Source of the DNA: Gymnopus androsaceus JB14
Lineage: Eukaryota; Basidiomycota; Agaricomycetes; Agaricales; Omphalotaceae
Assembly: GCA_009733575.1 (NCBI GenBank)
Contig: ML770018.1
Span: 3,642 to 25,002, forward strand
Length of the DNA: 21,361 nt
Direction: 5' to 3'
The position numbers and the translations under genes are program-made. The notes under the pieces are model-generated. The model worked only from the letters and a program-made list of their open reading frames with translations. It was not told the origin of the DNA and did no database searches. Of the stretch, positions 1-10,062 are shown one piece after another (the first letter of the stretch is position 1; each line of letters begins with the position of its first letter).

Positions 1-260
1 GGATAAACTAGTTCGTTTGCTTCGGAATACTACGGCAATAACGGGGCGCTCTACAAAGATCCCCTTTGGACCGTTCAAGTTGTATCCGTGGTAAAAGAAA
101 ATGGGAAGTTTGTCGAGACCATCATGATGGACTATCCCCGCCATTTCTGCGTGGTGCTTCACTTGCGGAGGTCCATGAATCCAGAGAGCGGGGACATCAG
201 GTAATGCGGCAATGACAGTACTACGGGAAACAGCGCGATCATGTCTACACGAATGGATTT
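1..260 (+). pseudogene. Inverted partial copy of the KOW-gene 3' region
   Basis: This stretch reads, on the plus strand, the same sequence as the minus strand of 1440-1700, which is the C-terminal coding part of the Spt5-like gene at 1353-4062. The match starts at the window edge and ends near 260, where the two copies diverge completely. The two copies differ mainly by one- or two-base insertions and deletions. Examples are AGCGGGGAC here against AGCGGAGGAC, and GGGAAACAGCG against GGGAACAGCG. The frame is therefore destroyed and this is a non-coding gene fragment. It forms a long inverted repeat with about 1.2 kb between the arms. The copy probably extends beyond the left window edge. Confidence 0.85.
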
Positions 261-395
261 GTGTACGGCCAGCTTTTTGGTGACAATTTGAGAATTAAAC
301 ACATGGAGTCATGCATGTCTCTTGAGGCTAGTTTGCGTAGGCAAAATCATCTAGCTCAACGTGTACGAGACGCTCATGCATTCTGAGCCATATAT

Positions 396-740
396 TCAAC
401 TCCTTGCGTCTGGTGAGTAATCGCCTTCGAAGGCAGGGCAGTCAGCGTCTGGCAGCCTGGCTAAAGCTTCGAGTTCAAAGTCCATGCGCCTCAGGACCCA
501 GTTTGTAACCTCCGGATCGCAACAACGAGCTAGTCGGAGCAAAAACCTAAAGTAGTCGTCCGTAGCAGCAGGGGTGTCTGTCGTTAAGTCGCTGACATAT
601 CCCCAACTCGGGAGCAAGGCGTCATCAACCCTATCGTTGAGATACGGGGGATCGTCGGGCCAGATGTCTTCGGAATGAGCAATGGGGGTTGGGATGATAG
701 ACAAAGGAAGGGGACTGAGTGGCTTGTATACGCTCTTCAT
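396..740 (-). CDS. Hypothetical exon or small gene, unrecognised
   Basis: An open frame of 114 residues is present on the minus strand. Its composition looks protein-like: it is acidic, with segments such as DDYFRFLLRLARCCDPEVTN and WVLRRMDFELEALARLP that would form amphipathic helices. I do not recognise a family. A splice acceptor may lie inside the N-terminal part (CCGAAG before ACATCTGGCC). A donor-like GTAGGT lies upstream near 811, after an open stretch ending in GDRKQ, so the gene may have a further 5' exon in 812-1083. The ATG at 740 is only the first in frame. It lies downstream of the decayed Spt5-like gene in the same orientation. It could be a relic. Confidence 0.35.
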   Translation of the reverse strand: MKSVYKPLSPLPLSIIPTPIAHSEDIWPDDPPYLNDRVDDALLPSWGYVSDLTTDTPAATDDYFRFLLRLARCCDPEVTNWVLRRMDFELEALARLPDADCPAFEGDYSPDARS

Positions 741-1352
741 AGTGAGAGGTTGACACGACTAGCAAATGAACTGAGTAACGCGCAAAGACTGTATGAGATT
801 AATGCAACCTACCTTGTTTCCTGTCGCCAAAGTTCTTTCCGCGACTCTTTTCTGAGCTACTGGGATGACCTGTTTCACTCAATTTAACGAGAGCAGTATG
901 TAGAGCAAAACAAGAGCGTACCTTTCGACCCAATTGATTGTAGGGAAAAACGGTGTTACTTGAGTGAGTGCGAGCTGTTTTCGAACGTTGCAAAGACATT
1001 GCAGATAATGGTTCAAGTGCAAGTGCAAACTGGAGATCTGATTGTCGTTTCGCGAACGAAGTCACGCACAGGGAGGTCTCCATTGTGGTGCAATTTTAGG
1101 GAGGGTGGTCCTGTAGTTTAACGTCATTACGGACGCTTAGTAAATCAGACAATAGATATCAAAAAGGCAAGTCAAAGCAGTTCATATCAATTTGAGCTGC
1201 TGCACAACTAATTACAACAATATTACATGGCTGAGTGCATTTACTGAAACTATTCTACAAGAAACTGGTACGCAGATAAGCATATACAAAACTAACTACA
1301 GTATATACATGGTTCGATACAGATTCATCACTAGAGATACAGCAGTCGATAT
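741..1352. other. Intergenic stretch, nothing firmly recognised
   Basis: No RNA gene, repeat or convincing coding segment is visible. A minus-strand open frame at 799-1083 could contribute an upstream exon to the hypothetical gene at 396-740. The part from about 1130 to 1350 is AT-rich and probably holds the 3' flank of the KOW gene. Confidence 0.4.
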
Positions 1353-4062
1353 TTAAGGATGTCCGAGTGATCCATCGATGTCAAAAAATTGTCCGTTGTC
1401 AAAAAATAGTCCACGGAGAACTCCATCATCGTCCGTCCAAAATCCATTCGTGTAGACATGATCGCGCTGTTCCCGTAGTACTGTCATTGCCGCATTACCT
1501 GATGTCCTCCGCTCTCTGGATTCATGGACCTCCGCAAGTGAAGCACCACGCAGATGGAAGCGGGGATAGTCCATCATGATGGTCTCGACAAACTTCCCAT
1601 TTTCTTTTACCACGGATACAACTTGAACGGTCCAAAGGGGATCTTTGTAGAGCGCCCCGTTATTGCCGTAGTATTCCGAAGCACAACGAACTAGTTTCCC
1701 AATGTGGTCACCTTCACAGACGAGATAAAGTCCAGCAGCCTTGAATGGCTTTGTCACTCCGTAGGAACGAAAATCCTCCACAAGGTCCTGCACTTGAATT
1801 GGACGCTTGTGACCAATAGCACTGTATGCCTCCGTGAGGCCGTTTATAACTTGCAGACACACCCGGCGATCCTTCTTTTCACCTTTGAAAGCAAGCAAAA
1901 GGTCATTGTCACCTAAGCCTTCCCGAATACGAGGGTCGAGCAGCCAATGATTTGAGACAGAAGGTAGCGGTGTAGGTGAGGATGCACGCGAGAGATCGAT
2001 GGATTCGTGCCGACTATCATTAATGTACGGGTTTGGAGTTTGAGACGATGCATCAGTGATCATCGAGTCGGCCAAGTAGTATAGTCCTGTCGTTTCATCC
2101 CGGATTAGGTCAACTCCTACTTGCCTCAGCAACTCCTGGCGTTCGTTAATCCACTGCGAACGAGTCTTGTCGGATTGTGCAAGTATCTCATTGACATAGA
2201 TATGACGTTGATGCATTTGGTGCTGGCATTCTTCGGCCTTCGATCTCTCCTTCTGTAGGACATACGCTTCCTTTTCTTCCTCCAAAGTATATTTCGGTAC
2301 GTATCCTTCCTTAAAGTCATAATATGTAACGCCCTTAAGTTGGGTCTTTGCGCGCTGTTCGCCCATGTAATCGTCGTGAATGAATCGGTGGTTGTCGCAG
2401 CGGCGCAGAACATCGTAGTCGAACCACTCCCTCGGTGAATCTGTCATGTTGGAAGTCTGGTACTCAATGAGAACTGCAATACCACTGATGCGTTTCTCGT
2501 CCTGTTTGACTTCTTTGACCCATCCGCGGTACCCCTTGCGCTGAAGACGACCGATTGGAGTGACCAGGATATCCTCCCAAGGAGATTTTCCCGTGAAGTA
2601 GGGAAGACGTGACAGCCCAGGCTCTGCGGAACTAGAGACTGTATCCAATTCCTGACTCTGATTTAAAACCAGATTCAACGGGTTCGTAGGGATTGCTTGC
2701 TCATTGTTACCAATATGAAATTTAGCAAACGGCGGCCAGGGTATGAACGGAACAGCGATAGTGTTGAGGGATAGATTGCGAAGAGTGTTTGGATGCAAGG
2801 GGAGCGTTGCTTGCGATTTTGGGGATCCAAACATCCACAGTCCGGTCGCTAACGGCTACTACCAATCCTTGCTTTCCGCATAAGGGGATGACTTCACTGC
2901 GAATCATGTTGACGACAGTGTTCTCAACCGGAGTACGTGTGATCTCCTTGATAGGTCGAACTCCTGCTAACAACTGCACAGTATCGCCTACTCGCATCTT
3001 CTTTCGAAAGAAAATGGTAAGGAACGGCTCGCTCTCTTTGGCCAACAAACTCAACCCTGCAGTACAAAGGGAGAATCTCCAGAAGTTTCCCTTCCCGTTG
3101 ACTTGCGTCTTCAATATTCAACTCGCAAAACACTTCTTGCGCGAATTCCAAAGCCAGAGTACCACCGTCAAACGGGACGGCTGCAACTTCTTCACCGCAT
3201 TCAAAAGACCAGGAAGAGGGAGGTGGCATCCAAGTCTTAAGGATATCAGCACTGTCCACTTTGGAAAAGGACATCACAAGATCGTCGGGAAGCGTCTCCG
3301 CCAACTTCAGCCTGCTGATGTTTTGGACAGTCAGCGCGAGCCCACCACGAGTGGTTTGGCCCTGAAAAGTTACTCGCTTGCGATTAATCTCCTGATGAGC
3401 ACAGGTGTCCGGTTTGTTGCAGTGTTCAATGCACTCAACCTTCAGTTTGCATTTGAATTTATTGGCCAGCTGCAGAATCGCGCCGGCACCAACGAGGTGA
3501 ACGGGAGAGGGGCGCCGAGAGGACTTCACCTTCTTCGGTGGTTCAGCTGCAGCTGACTCGGCGTTGGGTCTGAAGTTCGGAATTCTAATCCTGGGGATGA
3601 ACAAAACCATTCGCTCGGTCGAGTCAATCTCGCCATAGTCATCTTCAACAACAAGACCGTAATCTCCTTTATAACGACCTCTCGTGGCCATAACCCAAGC
3701 ACCAACTCGGAAGGGATCGGCGTGACGTTCGTGAAACCAACCCTTATTCGCATTTAAGCCAACGACAAGCTGATGCTTAGGGAACTGCAGAGTTGTGCTG
3801 TCCGCAATGAAGGGCACCTTGTAATGAGCGGCAGGATACAAAGATTCACGGTTCCATCCAGGATGGACGGTACGAGGAGTATTCGGATATATAACCCGTC
3901 AATCATGCGTAGATAGCTGGCGAGAATATGATTTCCCGGGAGCATGCTTCGAGCCTGAATATAAACACCTCCAGGAAGTGCTGCCAGAGACGCATTTCGC
4001 AATATATCTCGGTTAACCTTGCCATTCTCGATGTCGTGGCAAATCTGTTCGACAATTTCCAG
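1353..4062 (-). pseudogene. Spt5-like KOW-domain protein gene, frameshifted
   Basis: Three overlapping minus-strand frames join into one protein-like reading of roughly 890 residues. The N-terminal part (about 3890-4062) begins after a good acceptor (TTTTAAAACAG) and contains PGGVYIQARSML, which resembles an NGN-type segment of Spt5. The next part (about 3010-3890) contains RVGAWVMATRGRYKGDYGLV, a clear KOW motif. Two further KOW-like segments follow: MRVGDTVQLLAGV with GKQGLVVAV, and GLYLVCEGDHIGKLVRC near the C-terminus. Spt5 acts with RNA polymerase II in elongation; KOW modules bind RNA or RNP. The frame changes near 3840-3890, near 3010 and near 2815 without any intron, so the copy is decayed or carries small sequence errors. 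The first exon upstream of 4062 was not found. The role of such stand-alone KOW genes is unknown to me; proximity to transposons suggests a repeat-associated family. Confidence 0.7.
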
Positions 4063-4130
4063 CTGTTTTAAAAAACCTAGGCCACAACGACACAAAGTTC
4101 AGCTGATGGCCATACCCGCCGAAGCTGGGC
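4060..4130 (+). pseudogene. Relic copy of the last exon of the 7206-8050 gene
   Basis: The plus strand encodes SCFKKPRPQRHKVQLMA. The last exon of the minus-strand gene at 7206-8050 encodes SCFKKPRPEKMKFKLMA. The DNA is identical over 24 bases around the CCTAGG site and alignable over about 60 bases. The relic overlaps, antisense, the 5' end of the visible KOW gene. This looks like a leftover of a duplicated neighbour gene rather than an active exon. The open frame continues to 4259, but that part has no counterpart. Confidence 0.6.
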
Positions 4131-4398
4131 GCTTTAATAAACGCCCAGGATTCAGGAAGGGCTTATTTAGCGTTTACGCCCTGTTTCTGCCTCGAGTAAG
4201 GGAGATGACGATGGTTTCACTGGGTTTCCGTCATCTCAATACAGAAATTCTGCATACTTAGCTCATCGTTGTAATGTTACTAGAGTATTGCCCCCAGTTG
4301 TTCACTCTTCTTGCCAACGCAGGTGCCTTGTAGGTCCATATGCACCACCGATCATCATATAAGAAGAAAAAGCAAAAATAAACCCAGCACAAACACCC
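4131..4398. promoter_or_regulatory. Presumed promoter region of the 4399 gene
   Basis: The segment separates the divergent KOW gene and the 4399 gene. It has a CATATAAG box near 4356, about 40 bases before the ATG. It also has a perfect six-base inverted repeat (TGGGCG ... CGCCCA) around 4126-4147. The regulatory role is inferred from position only. Confidence 0.3.
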
Positions 4399-5873
4399 AT
4401 GCCTCCTCGTCCTCGAAACAACGCAGTAAGCCAGTATCTTTTAGGACTTGGTCCACAACCGCCCCCCACAAACCAAGAGATTGCAGTCGCGCAGATGCAA
4501 TACAACCTCGATCATGACTTTGTGAATCCTCATTTCGATCAGAACCATCCTGCCTATGCTGCTCATCCTGCCTATGCTGCCCATCCTGCCCCTTTGCAGC
4601 CTCCGTTTGCATTGCCTCCACCATATCAAGGCCAGCAGCCTGCACCTGCCGCCACGGTAAAATGTAATTATATTTGCCCAACGTTCTTTTTAACTTTGCT
4701 AATGCTTCCAGTAGCTCATGTACTAGATGTCCGTGTACCAGGTCCAGCAACAAAGGATGGTGTTGGTGCCGTTATATCCATTCGAGTCAATATCGATAGT
4801 CTTTTGCCTCAGGACTTCCTCGCACGAGTGTGTGCCAACATGGAGGTTACCGCGGAAGTGAAGCTGGGTTGGAAATCGTGTGATGCAGGGAAAAGAGCAG
4901 AAGCTAACCGATTGGAAACCGACGATGATGTTCGACAGGCATTCAACGAGTTTATTACATTGCTAGACAGTACCCGACATTCTAAGGCTGTTTATATGAT
5001 TATCGTAAACCTGGTACAAAAGATTTCCTCTGCCCGAGACATCACTGACCATATTTTCTAACAGACTAAACCTGAAGAGAAGAAAGCCACTCCGAAGAAT
5101 TCAGAAACGACATGCACCGAAGAGTTCCGAAAGTTGAAGCAGGCATTGCAATGTGCGAATGCAAAGCACCATCGTGGTAGAGAGATATGGTGTTTTGTTC
5201 GGTGAGATGAAGGACATATTGGCGAGCATATTCCATTGACATATGAATCGATTTCATTGTGGGCAAGAACAATGGTCAGCATTGTAGATTGGTTCTCCTT
5301 CGTACTATGACTGACCTGAATCATACCCAGCATGACAAAGAACCTGGCGTAGATGAGAACAATCCTCCTAAAGTCCTACAGATTGACACCCTCGTCCAGT
5401 CCGCTAAAGAGCGTGAAGAACGTTCTACTCGCCGAGCTAAGGCTGCATCTTCAAGTGTCCAAGTCAACCTTGGAGGGCTAGTCGGCGAGGTCGCCGAGCT
5501 TCTCAAAGAGAGTCGTAATGTCATCGGGGAAGGTTCTGGGGTACGAAGTCATAAACGAGCTGCTTCCGAGCTTTCTGACACGGATGACGATGCTGAGGCA
5601 GTTCCCATTGCTGAAGTCGTTGATAGCCTCCACCGTCGTATGCCCGATCTCCAGTATAAGCAGTATGAAGCGAAGTTACAGAACAAGGGCATTGCATATG
5701 CCAATGCAATTGGGCAATTTGATAGGGTATTTTATGAACACGAGGTTGGCATGTTGCCTGGGAGTATTGGAGAATTCATGCGTGTTAGTAAACGGTATGG
5801 GAAGGGGAAGAACAAGAAACGTGTTCGAGTGGCCAATGACGACGAAGCTAACAAGGAGAACCGGCCTATTTGA
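4399..5873 (+). pseudogene. Unrecognised basidiomycete family gene with stop and frameshift
   Basis: The ATG at 4399 opens a Pro/His/Ala-rich N-terminus with a duplicated HPAYAA motif. A 48-nt intron (4664-4711) and a 51-nt intron (5014-5064, donor GTACAA, branch CTGAC, acceptor AACAG) keep the frame. Between them lies a conserved-looking globular part containing EVTAEVKLGWKSCDAGKR and KAVYMIIVNL, vaguely PB1-like. The next exon reads LKQALQCANAKHHRGREIW, then an in-frame TGA at 5203-5205, then continues as GHIGEHIPLTYESISLWART. The frame shifts once more before 5310 and ends as a charged C-terminal part with GKGKNKKRVRV and a TGA at 5871. Coding character on both sides of the stop argues for a recently disabled gene or a sequence error. 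Function is unknown. It faces away from the KOW gene and converges with the Tc1-like gene. Confidence 0.55.
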
Positions 5874-5947
5874 TTACTAGCTACAATAATTTCTCGTGAT
5901 CTAAAGTAAATGTATATACAAGTAACAAGTACAGTGCTCGAATTGAG

Positions 5948-7138
5948 CTATCCTACATATCCTGAATCATGAAACCAGCCTTCGATGCACTCAGGAGTCA
6001 TGGTACTATAGACAGCCTCCCATAAAAGAGCAATTGGATGGCACATATCTTCATTCAACAGCTCGCCCAGTAGATAATCCCGGTTACGCCGAATCCATGC
6101 CTTCATCACGGAAAATCCTTCCTCAATTGGGTTGAGGTCAGGAGAGTATGCTGGCAGGTACTGGAGACGCATTCCACTGCGATAACAGACGGTTAGTCAG
6201 ATATAAATGCCAGAGTATGAGATTTGTACCGCGCTTCGACCATTTCCTTCAGTCCTTCGCAATGATGTGTGCTGGCATTGTCCATTACAATGACTGAATT
6301 GCGCTGGGGATATGGGTTCATATTGTCAAGGAGAGCATTGATAAAATCTTTGTACTGATCTCCCGTCCATGAGCAAGTTAGAATGTCGAGATGAAGGACG
6401 CCATTGAGCGAAATTGCAGGAAGGATGGAGAATCTGGCAAGTTCTGATTTAGCAAGCAATAAAATGAATAGTCATGCAGAGTACGCACCTAGTTCCCCGC
6501 ACAAAGAAATCATGTCTATATGCCCGGTTCCCCTTTGGAGCCCATCCCATCTTCCATCGTGCAGCATGTTGGTTACAAGCAGACTCATCAACAAAAACCA
6601 AGGTCTCGGGTGGGTAATGCTCCCCAACAAAAGCCTGATATGCTGTGCGATCTTCCTCACATCGCTCACGGCTGGGACGTGTAAGCTATGCACTAATTAG
6701 TCTCTCGGGCGAAACCTGCGATTATATATGGACTTACTGCCTTCCGCGTCCATCCATGACAATATAGACTATTTGAGATTGTAGCCAGAGAGACATACAC
6801 ATCTCGTGCATCTCCTAGAGCCTTTTGTATCTCGCTGAGGTACATATCCGGGGTTCTTTCGAGCAGGCCCTCAACATACTAGCAACTAATGAGCAGATAC
6901 CCCAAATGAGAAGAAATTGAGAGCTTACATCCATATCCAATAAAGACAAAGTGCGCGGTCTACCATGCTTGTCAGAGAGGATTGTAACATTTCCTGTCTT
7001 TCTCCAGTTTGCCAATAGACGGCGGATTGTGCGTTCACTGACATTGGTTCGCCAGGTGATTTCTAAATTGTTCATTCCAATGGAAAGAGTAGCAATGAGG
7101 TGTTTCTTTTCGGGCGATATATAGTGATAATTTCCCAT
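5948..7138 (-). CDS. Tc1/mariner-type DDE transposase, five exons, intact
   Basis: Exons read from the minus strand are 6929-7138, 6738-6878, 6489-6685, 6230-6433 and 5948-6176. The introns are 50, 52, 55 and 53 nt. The spliced length is 981 nt, giving 326 residues and a TAG stop. The start at 7138 (MGNYHYISPEKK) fits the usual N-terminus better than the upstream ATG at 7189. Domains in order are a helix-turn-helix (NVSERTIRRLLANWRKTG), a second helical region (SLATISNSLYCHGWTRKA), then the DDE_3-type catalytic fold. The catalytic fold shows LVFVDES, SVIVMDNASTHH and LPAYSPDLNPIEEGF, the three acidic positions. All junctions are in phase, so the protein may be functional. It would cut and paste DNA at TA sites. 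I see no terminal inverted repeats or TA duplication around it, so it may be a stranded or host-retained copy. Confidence 0.88.
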
Positions 7139-7205
7139 GTTAGAAAGTAGATACGGAGAAGAAGTTAAGAAGGGTTCAACAGTCGTCATACGGCAGTTGA
7201 GCTGG

Positions 7206-8050
7206 TCATGTGGCTCGGCAGTTGTCGGCCATCAGCTTGAACTTCATCTTTTCTGGCCTAGGTTTTTTAAAACAGCTGTCAGCCTCTCGGCCTTTCTATA
7301 AAGGCAAGTTAGCAAGTGTACTGGCCGATGTAACAGGAGATGATACATACCCGGCAACGAACGTAATAAATACCGTATTGGAATAGTTCTGCAGTCTGAC
7401 CAGTGACGACATTGACCCAGGAGCGAAATCTGTTCCACTCGTATCTCCTGTCCTCTTCTTCCTCTTTGTCCATCGTAGATGAAGGACTCAGGTTAGATGT
7501 GGGGCCGTCTGGTTGCGAGTGTGATTGAGTGTAGTGGGCAAGAATCTCGTCAAGTTCATCGACCCAACTGCAACCCATCGATAAACTCCTGTTTCGAGCC
7601 AGGATTTGCAGCGAAAGCAGCGTCCCAGGAAGCACCCGCGTCCACTGGATTGGCAGATAGAAATGACGGTGTTTCTGGTGATTGGGAGCGAACTATACCC
7701 GCTTTTTGCGAGGTGATTCGGGAAGGAATTCAGAAGGATGAGGAAGAGTGGATAGATGGTCAGTGCGGGCCTCGATCTCTGCGTTTAGTCGTTCGAGGAG
7801 GAGGTCCAGGCGAGAGGGTTGTTTGGCGGAAGGGAGGGGAGTAGATTGAGTAGCTTGGCGTTTACGTTCTGAGAGATCGAGCTCCATTTCTTCGTTGGAA
7901 TCTTCTCCGTCACTAATCGAATCTTCATCGGCTTCTGCAGAGATGAATGCGCGAACCTGTGAAGGATGTATCAGTACAGGCGTAGCAGCTGGACGTACCA
8001 GGTCATTTGTTTGGTTTCTTCGAAGGATGCGCCATGTATCTAAGGTAGCT
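7206..8050 (-). pseudogene. Unrecognised gene, two frameshifts, at least three exons
   Basis: Coding segments on the minus strand are about 7999-8050 (TWRILRRNQTNDL), 7351-7956 and 7206-7295. They are separated by a 42-nt intron (7957-7998, GTACGT donor, TACTGAT branch) and a 55-nt intron (7296-7350, GTATGT donor, TTGCTAAC branch). The middle exon encodes an acidic stretch (ADEDSISDGEDSNEEMELDL), then a Ser/Pro-rich part, then WVDELDEILAHYTQ and EDRRYEWNRFRSWVNVVTG. Its frame shifts near 7700 and returns near 7565, so two one-base lesions are needed to read it. The last exon encodes SCFKKPRPEKMKFKLMADNC before TGA at 7206-7208. The start codon is not visible. No known domain is recognised. 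A relic of the last exon lies at 4060-4130. Confidence 0.5.
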
Positions 8051-8106
8051 GAAGAACAGTCGATCAGCTACGCATTCTCCTGCTTCATTCAATGGAGCGA
8101 CATGGA

Positions 8107-8580
8107 GTCTCTGTCGTTTTCACATTTTTTTAAATTAAAAATTCACTGATTTTTACGCGTTTTTAAGGCCTTGAGCCATTCTTAAGCATGTTTTCACTAC
8201 CTACAACTACCGTATACTAATAAACTATGAAAAGAAAGACTTACTGGAAGTACTGGCACCGTACGTGGAAGTTCGAGAGAAACTGAAAAAAGATTACATA
8301 ATGCCGCAGAGTCGGTGATACGCCGAGCGCCCAACGAGTTGATTACATAACCAAGTCGTTGGGCTCGGCGTATCACCGACTCTCTGGCATTACGTAATCT
8401 TTTCCATTTCTTTCACGAACTTACCATCGCCGTCGTAATGAAGACTTTGACTCCGCCAAAGTGAGTATCTCTACCGTTTGTATTCGTATGTTAGGAGTAG
8501 CGTAGTGTAACCTCTATAATGAGTTAAAAATCTGTCTAAGAAATGGCTCAAGGCCAAAATTTTGAGAAAAAAGAATGCAA
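8107..8580. mobile_element. Foldback/MITE-like segment with imperfect inverted ends
   Basis: A roughly 30-bp motif (GGCCTTGAGCCATT then CTTA) occurs near 8165-8190. It recurs inverted near 8527-8555, enclosing the strong hairpin at 8264-8429. The segment is AT-rich, has no coding capacity, and ends in an A-rich run. Outer ends and target duplication are not clear. It may be a non-autonomous element or a foldback relic. Confidence 0.45.
8264..8429. repeat. Long hairpin, about 74-bp arms, 18-nt loop
   Basis: The left arm (8264-8337) and right arm (8356-8429) are near-perfect reverse complements. The innermost 50 bases around GAGTCGGTGATACGCCGAGC differ by only a few positions, and the outer parts match less well. 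The 18-nt loop starts with GTTGATTACA. A transcript through this site would fold into a long stem and could feed small-RNA production. Confidence 0.85.
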
Positions 8581-8881
8581 AAGAAAAAAAAAATACGGAG
8601 AGCGTTCATGATACTCCGTTGCGCGATGATGGAGGCAATTTGGCTTGCCTTGGTCGAGCATTCCTCATTGCTTGATCCGGTTGCCAATGACAATATTGCT
8701 GAACGGGTTTTTTTATTGTCTAGATTCTCATGCCCAGTGGCCACCCGCGAACAATGAACATGTCCAGATCCCGCGTGAGTTTTAATCTAATTCTATGTCA
8801 ACGCGTTTTTGACGCGTCACTTGAACTCAATCTCGCACAATCTAGCCTAACATCCAACTGTTCACCCAAACTCCCTCCGTC

Positions 8882-9680
8882 ATGCCCAACGCACGAAACA
8901 CCCGCTCCAATACTCGTAAACTCCGTTCCGCTGGTGCTACCGCCGAGATCACCCTTTCCACTGTAGCTGGGGGTACCAAAGCAACCAAAACCACCGTATG
9001 TACCACTAATTTTTTCAGGACATCGGACTAACTTTAAGAAATCTAGAAAACTAAAAAAGCACCTGGACCTAAAGCTACCGGGACAAACGCACCTAAACGC
9101 CAGCAAAACAAGGTATTTATTCTCTGGATTGTTGTGGTGCACTGGAACTCTAATGGCTTTTCTATAGGTACAAGAGGAAGACTCTGCTAGCCGAGCTCCT
9201 TCCCAATCGCGTGTTTCACGATTTCCATCTCCCGTCGTCGAAGAACCCACAGAGCTCCCAGGATTTCCTCGTTCGCCTCCTCCAGAGCCCGCGGAATCAC
9301 GTCTGCCTTCCTTATCTCCTGCTCGGCCTACTTCTGAGCCTGCGGGACCACATCTGCCCTCCCATCTCCTCCGTCTCTTCTAGACAATAATAATGCCAAA
9401 ATCGACGAGCATCCGTCTGATAAGGAAGCGCCGCAGTTAGTCAGGAGGAGGTACGCAGGAGGTCGTTGAAACCCAGGATCAGGATCGTCCTCTGTTCCTT
9501 CCAGACAATGACGATGCCCAACTCAATGCACCTCCGTCTGAACAGGAAGCGCCGCAGTTAGTCAAAGGAGGTCTGCAGGAGGTCGTCGAAATCCCAGGAT
9601 CAGGCTGAGATTGAGCGTCATGAAGTTCAGTGACTTGCGGGGCTTCAAACTCTCGCACTAGATGCTGCTAGTCTTAAGCT
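8882..9680 (+). pseudogene. Unrecognised Pro/Ser-rich gene with decayed 3' part
   Basis: The ATG at 8882 opens a basic N-terminus (MPNARNTRSNTRKLRSAG). A 51-nt intron (8996-9046, GTATGT donor, GACTAAC branch) and a 55-nt intron (9113-9167) join three coding segments in phase. The third encodes a Ser/Pro-rich stretch with an internal duplication around LPSLSPARPTSEP. A one-base loss near 9362 then breaks the frame. Beyond it, two imperfect copies of a roughly 110-bp block (about 9382-9485 and 9503-9605) encode variants of PPSEQEAPQLVKGG, with further one-base indels. A helical stretch (GLQTLALDAASLKLN) abuts the start of the giant palindrome at 9682. That palindrome may have cut the gene off from its 3' part. 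No known domain is seen. Confidence 0.5.
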
Positions 9681-9681
9681 A

Positions 9682-10062
9682 AATATCCCAATAAGTGTCG
9701 GGGAACGTTTTGCAATTTGACCCAATAAAATCAAAGAAAAAAAAAATTTGCCCCAGGACACTATTTGCCAAATATTCTGATAGGGGGTGGATCATCCTCG
9801 GGTGCTGCTGCCATTTGATCGGCACAACGGCAAACTTGTGGATTCCGTTTCCACCCTTCCCAGGGCGCTTATTTGCTTGTTTTGCTAAATATTTGGCATA
9901 TTAACTAGCTTCTGGCTCTTTTGCCAAATATTTGGCATTGTTAATGCTATTGTCAAAAGTGGCGGGATTTGTGCGCATGCCCGCCCACCGGCAACCATGT
10001 CATTGGGCGCTTATGGGCGCTAATTTCCCGAAAAAAGTCGGTCATTAGGCTGCATAAATCTT
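9682..10062 (+). repeat. Terminal domain copy 1
   Basis: About 380 bp starting at AAATATCCCAATAAGTG. It contains the palindrome TGCCAAATATTTGGCA and two variants (GCCAAATATTCTG, GCTAAATATTTGGCA). It also contains an A10 run and a GC-rich part with GCATGCCCGCCCACCGG. It differs from the copies at 13385-13798 and 14845-15258 by few bases, including the A-run length (10 against 11) and CAATAAG against CGATAAG. Confidence 0.85.

Noticed and set aside
2789..3556. A 255-residue plus-strand open frame
   Set aside because: It is antisense to KOW-motif coding sequence and has no recognisable features of its own.
9695..9904. A 69-residue open frame present in all three terminal domain copies
   Set aside because: The copies are almost identical, so the shared frame is not independent evidence. 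It has no ATG, crosses an A-run of variable length, and shows no domain.
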